64,000 bases of DNA from Parietichytrium sp. I65-24A (Eukaryota; Sar; Bigyra; Thraustochytrida; Thraustochytriidae), in NCBI GenBank assembly GCA_012862575.1, contig BLSF01000003.1:868001-932000 (forward strand), read 5' to 3'. A model generated the notes under the pieces. It searched no databases, was not told where the DNA came from, and was given only the letters and a program-made list of their open reading frames with translations. The position numbers were made by a program, and so were the translations under genes. Shown one piece after another: positions 48,775 through 60,989 of the stretch. Numbering within the stretch: the first letter of the stretch is position 1; every line of letters begins with the position of its first letter.

Positions 48775-51086
48775 TTTTCTGGCAGCCGAAGTGGCCAAAG
48801 CGGCCAATCTTCACACCAATGCCGGTGAATGTCGTCCCAACCACGACAAGTTCAATCTCGACCCCAGCCCTCTCGATTTGTGGGTCTGTAGTGCCTCGCA
48901 GAGCCCTCGGCTCCGCGATGTGGCAGTTCAATGTCTTTGCAGCGTTCTTCTGTTGCGACGCAAGCCGTCACTCAGACCAAACTTCCCGCGGATGTCTCGA
49001 GCGCAGACGCGTTGGGTTTCGAGCCACAACCGAATTTGTACTGCAAAGCAGTGCAGCCGATCGCGAGGTACAACCCTCAGCCTTGCGGCGCTATTTCCTT
49101 CACTGGGACGCAAACGAGCGCTTCCAACTTCCCAACTCGCAAACTTGCAAACTTGCAGTGCAGCCCAGCGACGCAACTAGAACGGGCCAGCTTCCTGCGT
49201 GTCTCTCTCACTCCGGGAGCCACTGCCAGCGCCACAGCGGTTCTGCAAACAGACGAACAAACAAACGAACTAAGAGACAAGCAAACAAACGTAGCTCTCC
49301 GTCCCAGCTCCCAGCTCCCAGCTCCTTGATCTTTTTCAAAGTTGATTTCGACAGTGCTGTGTCCTGTGTCCCGTGTGCTGACCTTCTATACGACTGTGGC
49401 TGTGACTACGCCGCGCACTACTGCAACGCGCGCTATCCCACCGCAACTGCCGCGTAGTCTCTGCTCCTCTTCCCTCCTTGCAACTCACTGTCAAACAATC
49501 TTTTTCACAGTTCATCTCTTGAAAAATTAAATCAAAGTTGAACAAAATTCAATCAATCAAATCAACAAGTTGCAAGTTGTCCAGTCCTACGCCACCAGGT
49601 AGATAGCCGCGGTAGGAGCAGGTTCCGGGGCTCTAGGGCGCGCAGATGATTGGGGGTAGTGGGTTGCGCTGGAACGTTCGGGAACCCTTTGTGCGAGGGG
49701 TCTGGTGAAAGAGGGTGAATGTTGGTTGAGTAGGGTGTGTCAGCTGTTGGAGTGATGGAGGTAAAATATGTTGTATTACAAGAACGTGCAACACGAGGGA
49801 GGTGTTGGAACATTATTGGAACGGAGATTGTTCTCGTTTTGTTCTCCATTAGATCGCGCTAATACCCTTCTATCCCAAGCTCTCCCTTTTAGTCGACACT
49901 ATCATCTGACTATACCTTCTATCCTAATCCCTAAGTGGAGGATATATTGTTAGCCAATGAGGTAAATCGAGGTTAATTGAGGTACAGATACTAGTGCGAA
50001 CGACAGGGAGCAGCTGTAACCCTTGCTTAGTGTGGTGCCTATAGTGACGATTACATCTGGAGACTATAGTTCCGTAGAGAGAGTGAAGGAAGGACACGCA
50101 TGACCCAGCAACGAGATCCCAAAATAATTTTCGAAAGTTTCACGTGGAAAGTTTTCATTCTATTTTTCCAAAGAAGTTTTTTATTTTTCAAGACATACAC
50201 AGCAGATTTCATTGATAGCTCTTTCTGCGAGAGGGATTTCTTGCGTCCTCCAAGCAATCAAACCAAATAAAAATTCGGCGACCATGAGAATATGACGCCA
50301 GTTTTGCCGATCCTCAGGCTTCCTCAGACTTCACCAAGTGCGGGAAAGGTGGTTTTTTGTTTGTTGTTGCGTTGTCAATGAGCCAACCCTGCCGGGCATT
50401 GTGCTTGTCATAGGCTAGGTTGGCCCTTCTCGAGAATTGAACCAACTTGTGGTGAAGCTGTGAAATAGTTGACGCAAACGCCACGGCGCAGCTTCCCAAG
50501 CACGAAGCAGAAGCAGAAAACGAAAAAGTAGGAGAAGAAGAAGGGGTGGAAATGAAGATGCCGCAGTTTGGCTTGCGATTCTCAGAGAGGCAAGAGGAAC
50601 CCAGCCCGACGCTAACTGCAGTGCTTCTAACGCGATTGAGCAGGGGGGTCAGCGTGCTCAGAAAGCTGGGCCTCCTATGAGACTGAGGCCTCTTAGGAAC
50701 GGTTCTCCAGCAAGTTGCAAGTGTAACTTATCAGAGATTGATCTCCGTGAGTAAGAATAAGGCTCCGGAGAGCGTTAACGAAAACTATCGTCGGCCATGC
50801 TCGAAAGAAACAAGGTGCCGATACAGGAACCCCACCTAAAATAAAACTTGCACTTGTGATTGGGGCTGCCCTTCCCCTCTTTTTGTGTGCTGCACTGCAC
50901 TCCACTGCGCACGATGGACATCATTGTAATAAATTTTAGTTTACTGTTTTAATAGAGCACTCGGGACGGCAGAGTACTATATTTCCTATCAAAGTAAGAA
51001 TATTGCCAAGTTAAATTGGAAAACTTGTCCGTTACCGGTAACTTTTGCCTACAAGTTGTACTCGGACGCTAATCCGTTTGGACCAT

Positions 51087-51121
<35 letters not shown>

Positions 51122-51590
51122 TTCAAGCGCAACTGCGTTGGTTGGCCATACGATGTAATGCGATAGACACGGCCAACCAATTACAAGTGCACCGAGAGAG
51201 TTCAGGAATTAGGAATTAGGAATTGCTGGCCAATAAAAGACTCTTGACTCTTCGCTGGCGCGAACCGACTAAAAGGCGCGACCCGAAGTTGCACTCGCAT
51301 CAGCTCGGCTGTGAGTAAATTGGCCGATTGAAGCTGCTTGCGAGAGGGAAACTTGCATCGAAACACTCAGAGGCAGTGCACCTGCAGCATCGCACCGGAA
51401 CGGACAGCAAGCCTCGCGGCTATTAGCACCAATTTTTTGTGAAATTCGCGAATGCAATAGTCGGCCTACAGATAATATACGAAGCTGAAGGAGTACTAAT
51501 GAATTTTTGCCTCGGGGAGTTGCAGTGGAGAGTCAACTTTCGTAACCGCACTGACCGTGCGTCCTCAAAAGGGTCCTCGTGTGGCGCGAT
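48775..51590. other. Intergenic region, no gene recognised
   Basis: 2.8 kb between divergent genes. It contains a TCAATCAA run (49547-49566) and the (GA)n tract at 51091-51119. Long frames near 48744-49457 overlap the leader of the giant protein gene and have no domain; a 75-codon minus frame at 48704-48931 was considered as a possible upstream exon but lacks support. Confidence 0.5.
51091..51119. repeat. (GA)n microsatellite
   Basis: Fourteen perfect GA units. Confidence 0.97.
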
Positions 51591-54500
51591 ATGCACCGGG
51601 TGACCAGGTTGAATTTGCAGATGGAGGGGCCGGGCGGCACCTCGAGCGGGAAGATGGTGGTGCTCCCTCGCCCAAAGAAGGTGAGCGAGTACGAAGCAGA
51701 CATAAGTAGTATTTCATCGTCAGCACGGTTCAGGTTTAATGAAGAGCAAAACGCGCGGCGATCACAGGGACATTCGACTGGCACAGCGTCGTTCAGGACG
51801 ACAACCGCTTTTGGCTCGCTGGAACAATCGAGGCCGAGGAGTGGGCAACGAGTGGGGATCGGACCTTCGCCCCTGAGTCAACGCCGATCGCGAGCTGTCA
51901 AGAGCGAGGAACAAAATAGTGTACAAGACGCATCCGGATGCCGATTCTATCTCGTGTTGCACGACCTAGAACCGGCCATGCCCGACGACCTTGCACTTCG
52001 GAAAGACAGTGTCATCCGAGTGTGCGCAAAGTCGTCTGATAAGGCGGGAGACGGCTGGTTATACGGCACCGATGTGCACACAGAGCTTAAAGGTTTCTTC
52101 CCTGTTAATTTCGTCAACCTACTCAGTGCGTCGGCCCCCCATCCACAGCATCGAATTGAAATATCTGATGGTGTAAGAACCCAAACTGCACATGGGGAGG
52201 CTGAGAGAGTGAAAACTCTCATCGCAGAGGATTCCGAAGAGAAACGTTCTTCGGCTTCTATACTTTGCAACGCAGAAACAGTTATTACGACAAGTGACAA
52301 AAGAACGGATGCCTCCTTCACAGAGTTCAAACATCGACAAGATTCATCGAATTCTATACAAGAGAAGACGGCGGCTAAAAAGATCCAGGTGCAAGTACGG
52401 CGCAAGCAGTCCAAAAAGAACCTGCTCGAGCAAGGTAAGGGCGGAGAACAGGGGGCATTAAATAGCAGCAAGGCAGGTGATTCGAGAGAAAGAGAGAGCA
52501 GCCCTTCAGTTTTCTCCTCTCAGAACAGGAAGAGAGTAAATTCTGGAGTAAATTCTGTGCAAGAAGAGAGAGGTCAAACAACGGCTAAAGAGATAGCCGG
52601 AGTTCGACAACAGGAGCCCGTCAAGCTTATTCGCGCTGGAAAGGTGAAGCAGAATGGCCTCGAAACCAACAGCGTGACTCCTGCGACAAAAATAGAGGCG
52701 AAAGGGAACAAAACTGAGATGGTTCAATCGAGTGAACCTTTCGATCCAGATAGCATAGACTTGGTTGAGGAAGACTACTGTAAACCTGGCCATGGGGCAT
52801 TCATAGACGCGACAGCAAACGCCATTTTGGAACAGCTAGCTGCGAATAAAATCCAAGCTCACGTGCGGCGACGGAACTCGGCCAGATTCAAGCGAGCCAG
52901 CTCCGACGCTGCTCTATTTACTGGCAAGAGAGACACGCCACGCCAATCATCGCTATTTGACCATGGAAATGCTAAATCAGCCTTGGAAGGAATTGGCTAC
53001 GCTAATGAAGAGCATTCAATAGGTGATGGTCGTATTACAAATTTTCGCAATATCTCCGATGGGAGTGAGTTGCGTTCGGATGAGAATAGCGATGGTGCAA
53101 TACAAACCCGTAGCTCGTTAATGGTGCGCCACACTCGCAAATCGAACGAATCACATTCAGCGGTCAGCAAGAACAGCCGGGCAGGCCAAATGGTGTTCTC
53201 TCGCATAAGCCACAAAGTTGCATCACGAGCTATAACGGTGGGTTTGAAGCGATTTAGTACAATCAGGCTCCCAGACTCAAATGAAGAGATTGCGCTCCAT
53301 CAGGTGCGAGAATATATCAGTAGTGGTTCGCCCAGGAAGTTTGTACTTGCGGCCAAGTGCATCAGGCAAGTCTACGCCGAAAAGTCCAAGTTTGTAGTGT
53401 TGGACTGTCTAGAACCCGCTTGGGTTGCCAATCAGCTAGTTAAGTTTCTTGCGACCTCTGGTTGTCCAGATTTCGTCAGAGAAGAAATTCTCTGGACCTT
53501 GAGTTCCCTTGCCGTAAACAACGCCTTGGATATTATACAAGCTACTGGAGTACCGCTACTCAGTGGAGCCATCGCGGACAATAATCCAAAGATTGCCGAG
53601 CAAGCAATTTGGTGCCTTGGGAATATTGCTGCTCATGATATCCCTTGCCGCGATAGAGTCTTGTGTTCAAGCGGCGTTTCAAGTGCTCTAGTCAAGCGGC
53701 TCTTGCTGAACCCGGTTTTGGATGCAAAGGTTCAGAGTCAAATTTTCAGCGTCACAATTTGGACGATCTCTAACCTATGCAGAGATACTCCGACGCTACC
53801 AGCCTTGATCCTGGAATTTGTGCATCCAGTGTGCAATTTCTTGGAAGCGAACCCTTTCAATTTCCCACTTATCACCGAGGCATATTGGTGTCTAGCGTAT
53901 CTCACCGAGGAAATCGAAGGTGCTCGTGAGATAGTGAGCGCACGAGGCGTTTTGGAAAGGATTTCGATGTGCCTTTCGCGCTACATGGCTGGTGGCACAA
54001 AGCTCATTCTCGCATGTCTTCGCGTTCTGGGAAACTGTGCTTCTTCATACGACAGCAGCATCCCGACTCGTGTTTTGCAGGAGGGAGTGCTGACAGAATT
54101 ATGTAAGCTGATCGATCTCAAGGATAGCGTTGTGACAAAGGAAGTGTTCTGGGCGTTGTCAAACTTCGCCTGTGGTCCACCAGAGCAAGTAGCTTTCGTA
54201 ATTAAAAACTACTTACTCGTGGAGCTAGTGCTGAGCAGTCTAGTTTCTGAATGGAAACCAGTCCGCACCGAAGCACTTTGGGTTTTGCACAATCTTGTGT
54301 TCGAATCAAGCGAGGTGCAATTGCAGCAGCTGTACAGTAAGCACAGCAAACTTCCGGAGAATCTGTTAACGTTTCTGAAAAACACATCGGACATTCAGAA
54401 CGCGTCCCTTTGCATCAAGATAGTGGGGGCTCTCTTAGAGAGAATGGGCACCTTATTGTCAAGCCCAGAAGGAAGAAAGTCTCGAGGTGCTCTTCAAATT

Positions 54501-54608
54501 TGGTACATGAGTTTGGTTGAAGTTAAAAATGGCATAACTGTGCCGCATGTTGCAGCATACCTGAAAGGGATTCTCGACAAGTTCAGGGTCCTTCTTCGTG
54601 AGCTATAA
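51591..54608 (+). CDS. SH3 - IQ - armadillo-repeat protein (importin-alpha-like repeats)
   Basis: 1005 residues from ATG 51591; a later ATG at 51621 is also possible. After a disordered 120-residue leader comes an SH3 domain (about residues 120-183: FYLVLHDLEP, LALRKDSVIRV, GDGWLYGTD, KGFFPVNFVNLL). Two short IQ-like basic helices follow (KIQVQVRRKQSKK near 265 and KIQAHVRRRNSARFKR near 420) in disordered sequence. From about 560 to 960 there are eight or so armadillo repeats with the importin-alpha character (EEILWTLSSLAVNN, QAIWCLGNIAAHD, VTIWTISNLCRDT, EAYWCLAYLTEE, ACLRVLGNCASS, EVFWALSNFACG, EALWVLHNLVFE). No importin-beta-binding domain is present. The ARM surface probably binds linear peptides and the SH3 binds proline motifs. 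The combination is new to me. Confidence 0.85.
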   Translation: MHRVTRLNLQMEGPGGTSSGKMVVLPRPKKVSEYEADISSISSSARFRFNEEQNARRSQGHSTGTASFRTTTAFGSLEQSRPRSGQRVGIGPSPLSQRRSRAVKSEEQNSVQDASGCRFYLVLHDLEPAMPDDLALRKDSVIRVCAKSSDKAGDGWLYGTDVHTELKGFFPVNFVNLLSASAPHPQHRIEISDGVRTQTAHGEAERVKTLIAEDSEEKRSSASILCNAETVITTSDKRTDASFTEFKHRQDSSNSIQEKTAAKKIQVQVRRKQSKKNLLEQGKGGEQGALNSSKAGDSRERESSPSVFSSQNRKRVNSGVNSVQEERGQTTAKEIAGVRQQEPVKLIRAGKVKQNGLETNSVTPATKIEAKGNKTEMVQSSEPFDPDSIDLVEEDYCKPGHGAFIDATANAILEQLAANKIQAHVRRRNSARFKRASSDAALFTGKRDTPRQSSLFDHGNAKSALEGIGYANEEHSIGDGRITNFRNISDGSELRSDENSDGAIQTRSSLMVRHTRKSNESHSAVSKNSRAGQMVFSRISHKVASRAITVGLKRFSTIRLPDSNEEIALHQVREYISSGSPRKFVLAAKCIRQVYAEKSKFVVLDCLEPAWVANQLVKFLATSGCPDFVREEILWTLSSLAVNNALDIIQATGVPLLSGAIADNNPKIAEQAIWCLGNIAAHDIPCRDRVLCSSGVSSALVKRLLLNPVLDAKVQSQIFSVTIWTISNLCRDTPTLPALILEFVHPVCNFLEANPFNFPLITEAYWCLAYLTEEIEGAREIVSARGVLERISMCLSRYMAGGTKLILACLRVLGNCASSYDSSIPTRVLQEGVLTELCKLIDLKDSVVTKEVFWALSNFACGPPEQVAFVIKNYLLVELVLSSLVSEWKPVRTEALWVLHNLVFESSEVQLQQLYSKHSKLPENLLTFLKNTSDIQNASLCIKIVGALLERMGTLLSSPEGRKSRGALQIWYMSLVEVKNGITVPHVAAYLKGILDKFRVLLREL

Positions 54609-54971
54609 ATCTCCGGTGATGCGAATGCATATTTTTTTTAAATGATTATTAAAGTGATTTGCTGCATCTTAAGATGTGTTTTTCCCAGGAGAGAGAGAGA
54701 GAAGAGGTTTTGACAACTGACAAAACAATAGTCTTTTGAGGGATATAGACTTGCAAACGAATAGATCAATGCTCGTATTCTGCACACGACTTGATTGAAA
54801 GTATTTACAGACGGCGCTAATCGACACATTATTTCATCGTCTGACTCACGTGTAGCGATAAAAGAACCGAGGATCGAGGAAAGGTGTCTGCTAAGATGGC
54901 AAAAATTTTTGCAGCTTCCCTTTCGGCTTGAAAGGCATGCCGTGTTGGGAACTTTTTGAAGGGGGACGAGC
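54609..54971. other. Spacer between convergent genes
   Basis: AT-rich 3' flanks; a short gagaga tract near 54690. No gene was seen. Confidence 0.6.
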
Positions 54972-57900
54972 TCACAACAATATATTTTGAATGTCCTCCA
55001 TCGAGAGTTCCTCCTTTTCTGATGCCAGCACCGAGGTAGTATCTAATCCTTCGTTTGCCTCGGAAGCGTCGTCGACGCCGCCCTCCAAAGTTAGTGCAGA
55101 AGTTGTGCTAGGCGATGGTGCGGCGTTCTTAGCCATGCTCTCCAAGGTTTTATAGCGAAACAATCTATGAATCTTTTCTTCAACGGTCCCCGAGACGATA
55201 AAGTGATGCACATGTGCGCGTTTCTTCTGACCTATTCTATGGATGCGCCCAACTGCTTGCGCCTCGATCGCAGGATTGCACACTGGATCAATAAAGAAGA
55301 CATGGTTCGCTTCGGTGAGATTCAGCCCCTTTGCTCCGCTTTTGAGCGGCAGAACCAGAGTTCGTATGGAGAGATCGCGACGAAACAGATTGAGTTTCTC
55401 GTTGTATCTGAATCTACCCCGCAGCCGAACGTATGAGATATCATTCACGACAAGCCCATGCTCAAAGATATCCAGCACTTCTTCCCACTGCGAGAACACC
55501 AAGCATTTTGAATGCGGCTCATGCAACTCGATCTGTAGAATTCGCTGCAAAACGGCATCTAGCTTACTTCCCAAACCTCCTTTCACAGTGACTAATTGTG
55601 TGGAATGAGAGCTCTGTGCGGGCTCTTCCGGCTCACTGCTCGAGCTACTAGAGCAGGTTCCACTGGCCGCTTTTGCACCAGAGCTTAGCGTATGGGTGGC
55701 GGTGCTGCGCTGCAAAGCTACAGACATGGAGGCATACCCAATCTGATCGTGGGAGAACTTGGCCCTGCAACTAGGGCACTTTGATGAGAATCGTTTTAGT
55801 TTGGCCATGCATTCTATACAAAAAGAGTGAGCGCAAGGCAATACCGCAAACTTATCGGTAAATGCATCGTGGCATATCGGGCACCCTTCGTTTTCGAACC
55901 CACCGTCAGTGCTGGTGCGGATACTTTGTACTTGCAGCCCTGCCCCGCAAAATGGTCCACTGCCATTGATGTCAATGTTCATCTTCTCAAGGTACCGAAC
56001 CTGCCCTATCCCTTGCTGTAACTGTGACCAGTATCTCGCGCACTCAAGCTCATAACCCTCAAGCTTTGCGAAGACATCTTCTTTCCGAATCTTCCAGTTC
56101 TCTTCTTCGGGTTCGACGACTTCGCCAGGCTCTTGGAATTGTATTCGCAAAGTTGCCATACCAAGTTCGTCACATGCTTTCAGCTGCGCATCCTTTTTCC
56201 GCCAGGCGTTTTTTGCGGCGAACAGCTCTGCGCTCATTGCTTCCAGCTTCGCCAAGTGAGAGTCCGCGGCCTGTACTAGGAGAGTTCGGTTTGGAACGTT
56301 CGGCAGAGACTTTATGCTCATCTTTAGAATTCGCAAAGCTAGAAGCATCTCGCTTGGGTCGCGATAGTTGTAACTGATTTCTTCGACATCCCCGGCGGAT
56401 TCTTCGCTACCATGTGCGTTTGGGAGAGGAAGTGCATTGGGCTCTCTGATCTTTCGCTTCTGGGCATCACGTTGCGAGAAAAGTAGACTCTCGACTTTAA
56501 CAAGGGCACCAAGTCTTTTACAATTAAGGCACTGTGGGCCAGTGCGGTTCCAATACCACCGACACGAACTGCATTCTGAAGACTCATTGATTTCCTTCGT
56601 ACTTGGAGCGTTTCCAAGCTGATCTACTGTCCTTCTCATCTCCGCGCGTGCGCTGTTTAGCTTTTCCACCTCCTTTCCCAACACCAGACGAAATCCTTCC
56701 ATGGAACTAACGAACTGCATCAGACCAGGCTGACCTAGTATACGCACTCCGCCACTCGAGCGATCAAGCTTCACCCTTTCAATGAACTGGGTGCTTCGCG
56801 GAACAGAGTCATCCGCACTCTGAATTGCTCGAACGGCTAACACCCACCAATCTTCACAGCTCGCCAAGTCGGGATGATTGACTGCGTTCAGCTCTTCTAC
56901 GGCTTTTGATTTAACGAAAAACAACTCTACAGACGCCTTAACGTCGGCATTGTATTTTGCGAGAAAAGTCTGCCTTATTTTTTGAATGCTGCCCTCCAAG
57001 CGATCAACGTGAAGGGACTTGGTAAACGCATTCGCAGAAGCCGCGCCTTGCGCTTCACGCGCAAAGGTTTGTTCTATGTGCTTGATGCCTTCCAAAGTAT
57101 GAAGCCGCTGCAACGAGTCAGTGGTGAGAAAATTTTTGTGACTCTCAGCCAGGTCCAAAATCGATTGGTACGTTGTCCTAGCAAGCTGCCAATCTCCTTT
57201 CAGCAGCTGAATCCCAGCGACTGCGTTCTTGTTCATGAAAAAGAGGCGTTGCGATTCTTCGCATTCCAGTTTGGCCTTTGACAATAGGTGGCGGTGAATT
57301 TCAGACATTGTCATCGGGGCTCGGACGGAGCCAAGCTTTGGATTGTTCGGCGCCTCCAGGGCTCTACGTTTACCTTTGCGGCCTTGAGATTCTCGAATCC
57401 CAAAGCTACCAACCTGCGGGTGGCAACAAGCTTGACGTAATCTCAATAGCGGTCCGGAGACTTTGGCTAAGCTGGAGCTGCTGTCAGATCGAAGGTTGCC
57501 GCTTTGCTCCGCAAGAAGGCGCTGAGCATCAGAGTGTTGTCGATCATAAAAGTGTCTTTCTAATGGCGTAAAGTTGAGACGATGGACGTGAGAAGTGAGA
57601 CCTGGAAGCCCCAGTTCCTCCACCACATCTTTTTTGCTGGTGCGCCACATGACTTGCTTCAGCGCACTGGCAGCCCGCTGAAGAGAAGAAATGTGGCCAT
57701 GTTTCAACGGAGAGACTACGGCGTGGCGCCACCAGTCACGTGAGTTAAGAGGTTCACACTGCACGAAGAGCAGTAGACCATAAAGATCTTCGAGACCATG
57801 TTTGCCGATAGGGGTCCCTGTCACCGCCCAGCGAAAGCAAGCGTGCAGAGACTTTGCCATTTCACTTGCTGCTGCGGAAGAACTTTCCACCTCCTGCGCT

Positions 57901-59893
57901 TCATCGAGAATAATTCTTCGCCACTTTACGGATGCGAGAGGAGAAGGAGAAGACTCGTACCTCCGCTGATGCCTGAATGCAAACCTCGAGTTCGCTCTCA
58001 CGCGCTTTTCGGTAGAGATGTGGTGGACGTCGTTCCGCAGAACGTCATACGTAGTCAGGACGACGTCAAATTCTTCCAAGTATTGAGGCCATAACTCTTT
58101 TGCTGTCTGGGAAAGAGTCTCACAAGCCGCATCATTTGCATTTCCGTTCCCGTCGTCTTTGCCTCCCCTTTCAACGCGCGACACAAGAGCATTCGCGGCC
58201 TTGCTGACTTTTTCTGATGTGGCTCGCACACCATTATAACACAGAACCCGCACAGAGGCGGCTCTTGTATGCCGCTGAATTTCCGAGTGCCATTGACTCA
58301 ATATAGAAGACGGGCAAACGATTAAAGTCGAGTTGGCGAAAGGGAGTTTCTGAAATTCAGGGGTTTGAGTGAGTTGTGCCCTGCAAGAGAGGCAAATGTG
58401 ACGGCCAGTTTGTGCTTGACACGGCGGCTCATGTGCGCACAGCCTGTGTTGCTCTTCTCCGCATACAGAGCAGGACAGCCAGCCACCTGGAAACGAGCAC
58501 CTGACATTGCATACTGCGCAAATACTGCCGCTCTTTGCAGAGACCCTTCGATCTCGTTGTTGGCGAACGGACGACTCAACAATTTCCAGATTTTGAATGT
58601 TATCCTTTGAGCTGTTTGCTCCGGGATGAGCCAGCATGCACGTCTACCTTGAGAGATGATCCAAGGGCACATGTTTACATGCCCCGAAGACGCAAACACG
58701 ATGTCAGCAAAACGTGGAACGTGGAGACTGTTTTCATGAAGAGGAAAAGGCAAACTTACCAACACCTCAACTGTTTTGCCGAGGCCCATCTCCTCCGCGA
58801 GAACGCCGCCTCGATGCGAACCTAGTACACCTTTTTGTTCATCAAGTTGTAGCAAAAACCGGTCACTGTATGGCGAGTACAAGAGAGGCTGGCCGTTCGA
58901 ATGCATGAGCTCCGTGAAAAACGGTCTCCAAGTTTCTTTGTCGACGTCTCCGTACTTGCCCTCCATCTTGAGCATCCAGTACACTGCCTGGCGCTGATAT
59001 GGCCGCAATTTCGCGGTCAGGCACGAGGGCAGATGGTCATCATCTACACCCGGGCAGTCGGCGGTTGGCCGAATGAGATTGTACAGCTCCGACGGCTCAA
59101 CGTTGCGGCTCTCCTTTGCAAACACGAGCCCCGCTGACATCGCCGCGGATAGGTCTACACTCCGGTCAGGGTGCGCCAGGAACCGAGAGACGGACCCGGG
59201 GAACAGCCACTCCATCACCTTCCGGCTCGCCGTGGCCACCGGCCCTTTCGCCATTTGCAGCGCCTGGGCCACGTCCGTGGCCGCCGCCGCCTTCGTTGCG
59301 CACACTGAGTACCCCAGCACCATCTCCGCGCCGTTCCGCTGCAGCTCGCATGGGAACGCGAGTCTCCTCCTAGTCCTCCTTATCCTCTTGCTCTGTCGCC
59401 GGTCCTTGCCGCTGTCAACAGTGTCGCCGTCGCAGTCGCCGCACAGCAGCGCGATGGCGCGCAGCTCGTCCTGGCTGGCGCCGAGCCAGTATTCTGCGCA
59501 TCCGCTGAAGACCGTTCGCGGAACAAGTCCATCTTCTTCCCGCAGCTGCACCGCCACATCGAACCGCTCTCGCTGGTTACGGTCCTCGGCCGCGGCGCTC
59601 CGGCATGTCAGCCACAGCTCTACGCTCATCTTACGCTCGGCCAGCTTCACCCAGTCCTCGGCCGGTTCCTGCGCGGCGAACTTGAGCTGCGCGCGGGCCA
59701 GCTCGATAACGCCGTCGTCCTCATCGGTTGCGTCCAACCTCACGCGGAACGTTCTTGAAACGCTGCTTTGCTGGCTGTGGCTGTGGCTGTGGCTGCGGGT
59801 TGCCTCCTCCGGGCTGCTCGGGCTGCTCGCGTTGCTCGGGTTCTCGTCCAAGTTCCTGTTGTTCGCCAGGCACCAGTTCAGAGCTGGAAGCAT
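54972..59893 (-). CDS. SHPRH-like SNF2 ATPase / RING E3 ubiquitin ligase (two exons)
   Basis: Exon 1 58760-59893, intron 58644-58759 (116 nt, GTAAGT...GTAG), exon 2 54972-58643; 1601 residues, joined in phase 0 to give GLGKTVEVLTCMLAHP. Start ATG 59893 is the first in frame. The SNF2 motor is split by insertions, as in SHPRH: motif I GLGKT (about 370), a PHD-like Cys/His finger (about 421-470, CAVCNVRC ... CSVCGEEQHRLC ... CLSC), motif Ia LIVCPSSILSQW, DEAQ (about 624), AVTGTPIG. A long helical region follows, then a C3HC4 RING (about 1298-1340, CPICHDAF ... CAHSFCIEC ... CPSC) and helicase C (SQWEEVLDIF, GAKGLNLTEANHV, QAVGRIHRIGQ). Rad5/SHPRH proteins polyubiquitylate PCNA at stalled forks. 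Human SHPRH is 1683 residues. Confidence 0.93.
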
Positions 59894-60989
59894 CTGCCAA
59901 GAGTCGAAGCTCGTACGCGGCAAGAGCCGTGGCGCCGTCGCTAGGAAGGCGTAGCGGATGCGCGGAAGGCTTGCGCATGGCGTCCTGCGCGTGGTTCTCT
60001 GGAGCTCTTCGTTGTTCTTTCGCTGCGCCGTTCTCTCAAAAGCAAGGAAATCTTGCGGCCTCGGAGCACAGTCAACTCCGAACCCTGGTCCCTGATCCCT
60101 GATCCCCTGATCCCTGAGCGCGTGCGAGTGACACCCGACCCCGCGTTACGTGGCGCGCGCTTCTTCCCTCGGCCTGTTCCCCTTCTTTCTCCTTTGCAGC
60201 GTTCATGAAATTGTGTCCTCGGCGGAGAGTGACCCTGGGTCAGGTGGCTGGCTGACGATGGCGGATTAGACCCAACTTTAGGTTGTGCGGGAGGTGCGCG
60301 GGTGCCGGTATGAAAGCAGGGGTACGCGCGCGCGCGCGATATCTATATCTATATATATATGAGAGAGAGGCGGAGGAGAAGGGAGAAGGGTGGGGGGGGG
60401 GGGCGCGGACACATAGCGGCGTATGTGAGCGTAGGTGTGGGGAGTGAGCGTAGCTTAGGTTCACTTATGCAGAACTGGTAGGATTCCGACTGAGAACCCG
60501 GCCGAGAACCCAGCGAGGGTACAGGAAGAACCCGACGAGAACCGGGATTTGGGTTCCTGGTAGTGGGGTTTGGCGGGGCAGAGAGGATGAATGGGAATCA
60601 TTCATGATGAGGACAGCGGCGAAACGCTGAATAGGTTGTGATGCGCGCGATATTTGAGATGGCATCGTTGAAAAGGTCTGCAATTTGCGACCTGTCATGC
60701 GCTTGGAGAGAGGACAAGGCTCAAGTAGAATGTTGCTCTCAGCTTGAATTTCATTGGATCGTAGCTCAAGTATTCTCCTGTTCTTCTCTCGGGCGCACAT
60801 CATGCATTTTCATTCACTTTGTAAATATGGGGGAAGCTCACGTTCTTGGTTTTCTCTCCTACGCAAAGAGAAAGAATCAGCCGCAGTGGAAGGGGGACAG
60901 AAGGGATGATGCAATCATATACATTCTTAACTGTGTCATGGTCTATGATAGTGGCCAACCTTGCGCTTCACGCAGGCGATCAACATCTT
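59894..60989. other. Intergenic region with simple sequence
   Basis: Contains the CG/TA/GA tract and a G12 run listed below, and caga/cccg-type low complexity near 60480-60560. Frames here have no domains. Confidence 0.55.
60324..60403. repeat. Compound simple repeat: (CG)n, (TA)n, (GA)n and G12
   Basis: Alternating CG (about 60324-60338), TATATC/TA units (60339-60360), GA (60361-60370), then G12 (60392-60403). The alternating CG block could adopt left-handed DNA. Confidence 0.9.

Noticed and set aside
48704-48931. Possible upstream exon for the giant repeat protein
   Set aside because: No ATG, no clear splice sites, and the downstream ATG at 48774 gives a complete frame.
59721-59978. 85-codon minus frame with ATG overlapping the SHPRH-like exon 1
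   Set aside because: Different frame from the helicase gene, Gln/Pro-rich low complexity and no splice solution that joins it.
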